Positions 61,731 to 64,000 of a stretch of DNA of 64,000 bases are shown here, piece after piece. The notes beneath the pieces were generated by a model. It made no database searches. It worked only from the letters and a program-made list of their open reading frames with translations, and was not told where the DNA came from. This stretch comes from Phymorhynchus buccinoides (lineage: Eukaryota; Mollusca; Gastropoda; Neogastropoda; Raphitomidae), in assembly GCA_017654935.2 (NCBI GenBank), contig CM065689.1:60857455-60921454 (forward strand), given 5' to 3'. The translations under genes were made by a program, and so were the position numbers. Every line of letters starts with the position of its first letter. Position 1 is the stretch's first letter.

Positions 61731-61957
61731 ACACACAGAAAGGAAGGGTTTTCTTTGCTGACTGGATGAAGGCTATCACGGAGGTGTGGTCCAGGACCAC
61801 GTTCTACAGCAGTCTGTCAGAGACACGCAGTGAACGGCAGAAGTCGGCCATTGTGGAGGAGCTGTACGGAAGGTTCCACTCCCTGGTGATGACCAAGGAC
61901 CCGGAGACGTACAGGAGTGACTACCTGCTGTCCAGGGTTGTAGTTAGAAAGCTGTAA
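61731..61957 (+). CDS. SABATH-type methyltransferase copy 2, last exon
   Basis: 227 bases after TATAATTGCAG, completing Asp. It encodes DTQKGRVFFADWMKAITEVW, YSSLSETRSERQKSAIVEEL, YGRFHSLVMTKDPETYRSDY, then VVVRKL and TAA. The central 160 bases are almost identical to copy 1, far closer than the flanking introns. Together the seven visible exons encode about 347 residues, close to the 350-400 usual for the family. Confidence 0.88.
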
Positions 61958-62004
61958 ACAGAAATGTATGCAATGACTCGCGTCGACCACTTTTCCATTT
62001 GCTT

Positions 62005-62275
62005 AAGGCTTTGTCAGACCAATTGATATAGGCTAGAACACCAAGGCTACATCAAAATGCTATGCACTGCATAGTTATGCGGGGATTGTCTTTAGCCATA
62101 ACGAACTCCTATGTATGGCCTAGCATCGTCAGCTTCCCAAATCCTCCGAAGTCGGACTGTGGCTGCCACGTGGCGGGGTAATCAAAAACGGCCACACACG
62201 TAATGTTCTCATCCCTAGCTGGTGCATTTGTACCATAGTGTTCAAGTGCTTTAGCTTTTGGGGTGATCCCTGGAG
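62005..62275. repeat. SINE-like dispersed repeat, third copy
   Basis: Shares CTACATCAAAATG, GCGGGGATTGTC, GTGGCTGCC, GTAATCAAAAACGG and CCTAGCTGGTGCATTTGTAC with 5805-6105, but more diverged, so it is an independent insertion. It lies in the presumed 3' UTR of methyltransferase copy 2. Confidence 0.72.
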
Positions 62276-62383
62276 GTGTTTTTTTGTTTGTTTAAAACAT
62301 TGTACACCTTCTTTAATGTCTTTTCTAAACTCTGCCACGTAAGTCACAACAAAGTCCGGTTGTTAAGTATACGTGTGTGAAAA

Positions 62384-62389
62384 AATAAA
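62384..62389 (+). promoter_or_regulatory. Candidate polyadenylation signal AATAAA, methyltransferase copy 2
   Basis: AATAAA about 430 bases after the stop codon, beyond the SINE-like repeat. No stronger candidate was noticed between the stop and this site. Confidence 0.35.
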
Positions 62390-62610
62390 CAGATTTTTCA
62401 ACTTATTCGGAACAAATTCCGAGTATACTTGGAACAGGAGAACGCCAGTCAGGACCTAAATCCGAATATTCTCGGAACAGCGATTTTTGAGTGTAAAACT
62501 TGTCTAAATCCATGGGGGGGGTTTCCAATCCAAACAACGTTTTTTGAGTTAGTTATCTTCATCACTGTTCCAGCCTTCGTTTCACTTATGTTTGGCACTT
62601 CTATCTCAAT

Positions 62611-62700
62611 TTGAATAATAATAATAATAATAATAATAATGACAATTTATGTAGCGCTTATTCTCCTTACGGGGCTCTAAGGGCTTCACAAAGAAGCTAA
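62611..62700 (-). repeat. L2/SINE tail-like fragment
   Basis: (AAT)n then GACAATTTATGTAGCGCTTA and GGGCTCTAAGGGCTTCACA, the reverse orientation of the tail at 18180-18275. Confidence 0.65.
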
Positions 62701-62786
62701 AAATCTAAGCAAAAACAACAACAAAACAACGCACTTATCATAAGGAACAACCCGAATCGAAATCACGATAACTACATTTACGTCAC

Positions 62787-63119
62787 CCCCCCCCCCCCCC
62801 CCTTCACACTCCCCTAGAATCCAAACCATTACAAATAGCGTTTTCCACACAAAAGGCATTTCCTCACACACCCACCCCCACCCCCCCCCCCCCCCACCCC
62901 CCCCCCCACCCCTGCATTCACCATCCCCCTTCATAGACCTCAAGCTGACCTACTTTTCATAGATCTCCCAGCACACACGCATGCATGCACACACACACGC
63001 GCGCGTGCACGCATGTGCAGAGGGACAAATACCCCTAACACGGACGCACGCACACGCGCACACACACACACGCACGCATATATATATGTATATATGTATT
63101 TGAGCGTGTAGATGTTTGC

Positions 63120-63180
<61 letters not shown>

Positions 63181-63445
63181 TGTGTGTGTGTGTGTGTACA
63201 TACGAGTACTCGGGGGGGGGGGGGGGGGGGGGGGGGCATTAACTTATGAATGTTTGTTTGTTTGTTTTGGTTTGGTTTGTGTGTGTGTGTGTGTGTGTGG
63301 GGGGGGGGGTCTCATGTTTATTTCCTTCTTTAATTGTCGTGTTATAGATGGCTTGATGTAAAAAAAGCAAACCATTATTGCTTATTCAATGTTCCATCTG
63401 AAAATAAAAATTTTGACTTTGACTTTGACGCACGCACGCACACGC

Positions 63446-63485
<40 letters not shown>

Positions 63486-63500
63486 GCACGGAGCTCGTCC
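62787..63500. repeat. Cluster of homopolymer and dinucleotide tracts
   Basis: C runs (62787-62802, 62880-62912), CA/CG tracts (62970-63080), GA (63125-63177), GT, a G run of about 26 bases (63211-63236), GT, and CA (63430-63490). No gene. Confidence 0.92.
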
Positions 63501-64000
63501 TGAAGAAACACACAACATGTAGTGTTTCCAGCATAACTATATAACGACAGGATACAAGACAGGGTGTTTATCTGAGCTGAAAGAGCTGGGGTTTTATGGA
63601 GTCTTACTTGTGTTGTGTCTTATTATTTATGAAATGTGCATGCCAGGCAGCGAATTTCTTTGCTTTTTGTGAAGACAATAAAATGATTGAATTATATTAA
63701 ATTGAATTTTAAACAGGGTACGACAACAACTCTGAATCTCAACTTGCAACTTCACCCCTTTTGATAGGTCGCAGATTTTGAAACCAACAGTCCAAGCGAA
63801 CCAAATCTATATTAGGCCATCTGACACGCGCACGTGACAGTTCCTGTAGATTTGTGTACATAGTTTTCCCATGTTTCTTTTTCGTTTGCTTAAAACATAT
63901 GTTCTCTTTCTAATTCTTTTTATAGAGAGAGTTTCTTTTATATAAAAAACCACCCTTTTTCTGCCCAACCTGTGCCTTTCTAATTCTCCACATGCTGCAC
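63501..64000. other. Window end, nothing recognised
   Basis: A/T-rich sequence with an AATAAA at 63679. No coding or repeat feature could be supported. Confidence 0.5.

Overview
This is a stretch of animal nuclear DNA, most likely from a mollusc and perhaps a gastropod. The evidence is interrupted genes with GT/AG splice junctions, many decayed LINE reverse transcriptases of the kinds common in molluscs, very long GA/CT and CA/GT microsatellites, and large minisatellite arrays. There is no bacterial gene organisation. A 500-base run of N (8495-8994) is an assembly gap. The species cannot be fixed from the sequence.

The recognisable host genes are two tandem plus-strand copies of a SABATH-type (Methyltransf_7) S-adenosylmethionine-dependent carboxyl methyltransferase. 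The right copy shows seven phase-compatible coding exons from 47875 to 61957, which join into about 347 residues; only the extreme N-terminus is unseen. The left copy shows the last three exons (15084-19005) with exactly the same lengths. Its earlier exons are not in the readable sequence and probably lie in or beside the gap. A second candidate gene is represented only by its last two exons (6291-6815), and an almost identical copy lies at 45521-46045.

Layout. 1-8494 and about 39277-47740 are two near-identical copies of one segment carrying a dead RTE-like LINE, a 52-bp tandem array, GC-rich degenerate repeats, a CA microsatellite, two minus-strand LINE remnants flanking a 63-bp minisatellite, a SINE-like repeat, the two-exon gene end and a 77-80-bp array. 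9-12.5 kb is dominated by a 60-bp array. 12.7-14 kb holds a repeat split by an 830-bp inverted-repeat element. 15-19 kb is methyltransferase copy 1. 19.3-27.9 kb is mostly four large arrays with units of 23, 52/62, 22 and 46/48 bp. 29-32.8 kb is a minus-strand CR1-like LINE whose reverse transcriptase is split by a 2.2-kb, 46-bp satellite made from its own coding sequence. 32.9-39.2 kb contains two inverted-repeat elements with long ends built from short palindromes. 47.9-62 kb is methyltransferase copy 2; its introns hold a third such element, a MITE, a chimeric LINE, a dead mariner and a hAT element with a BED-finger remnant.

The most notable points are (1) the tandem animal SABATH-like genes, (2) satellites born from coding sequence (an exon/intron junction of the methyltransferase and a LINE reverse transcriptase), and (3) a group of three inverted-repeat elements sharing TGTCGT-like ends and palindrome-iterated terminal repeats.
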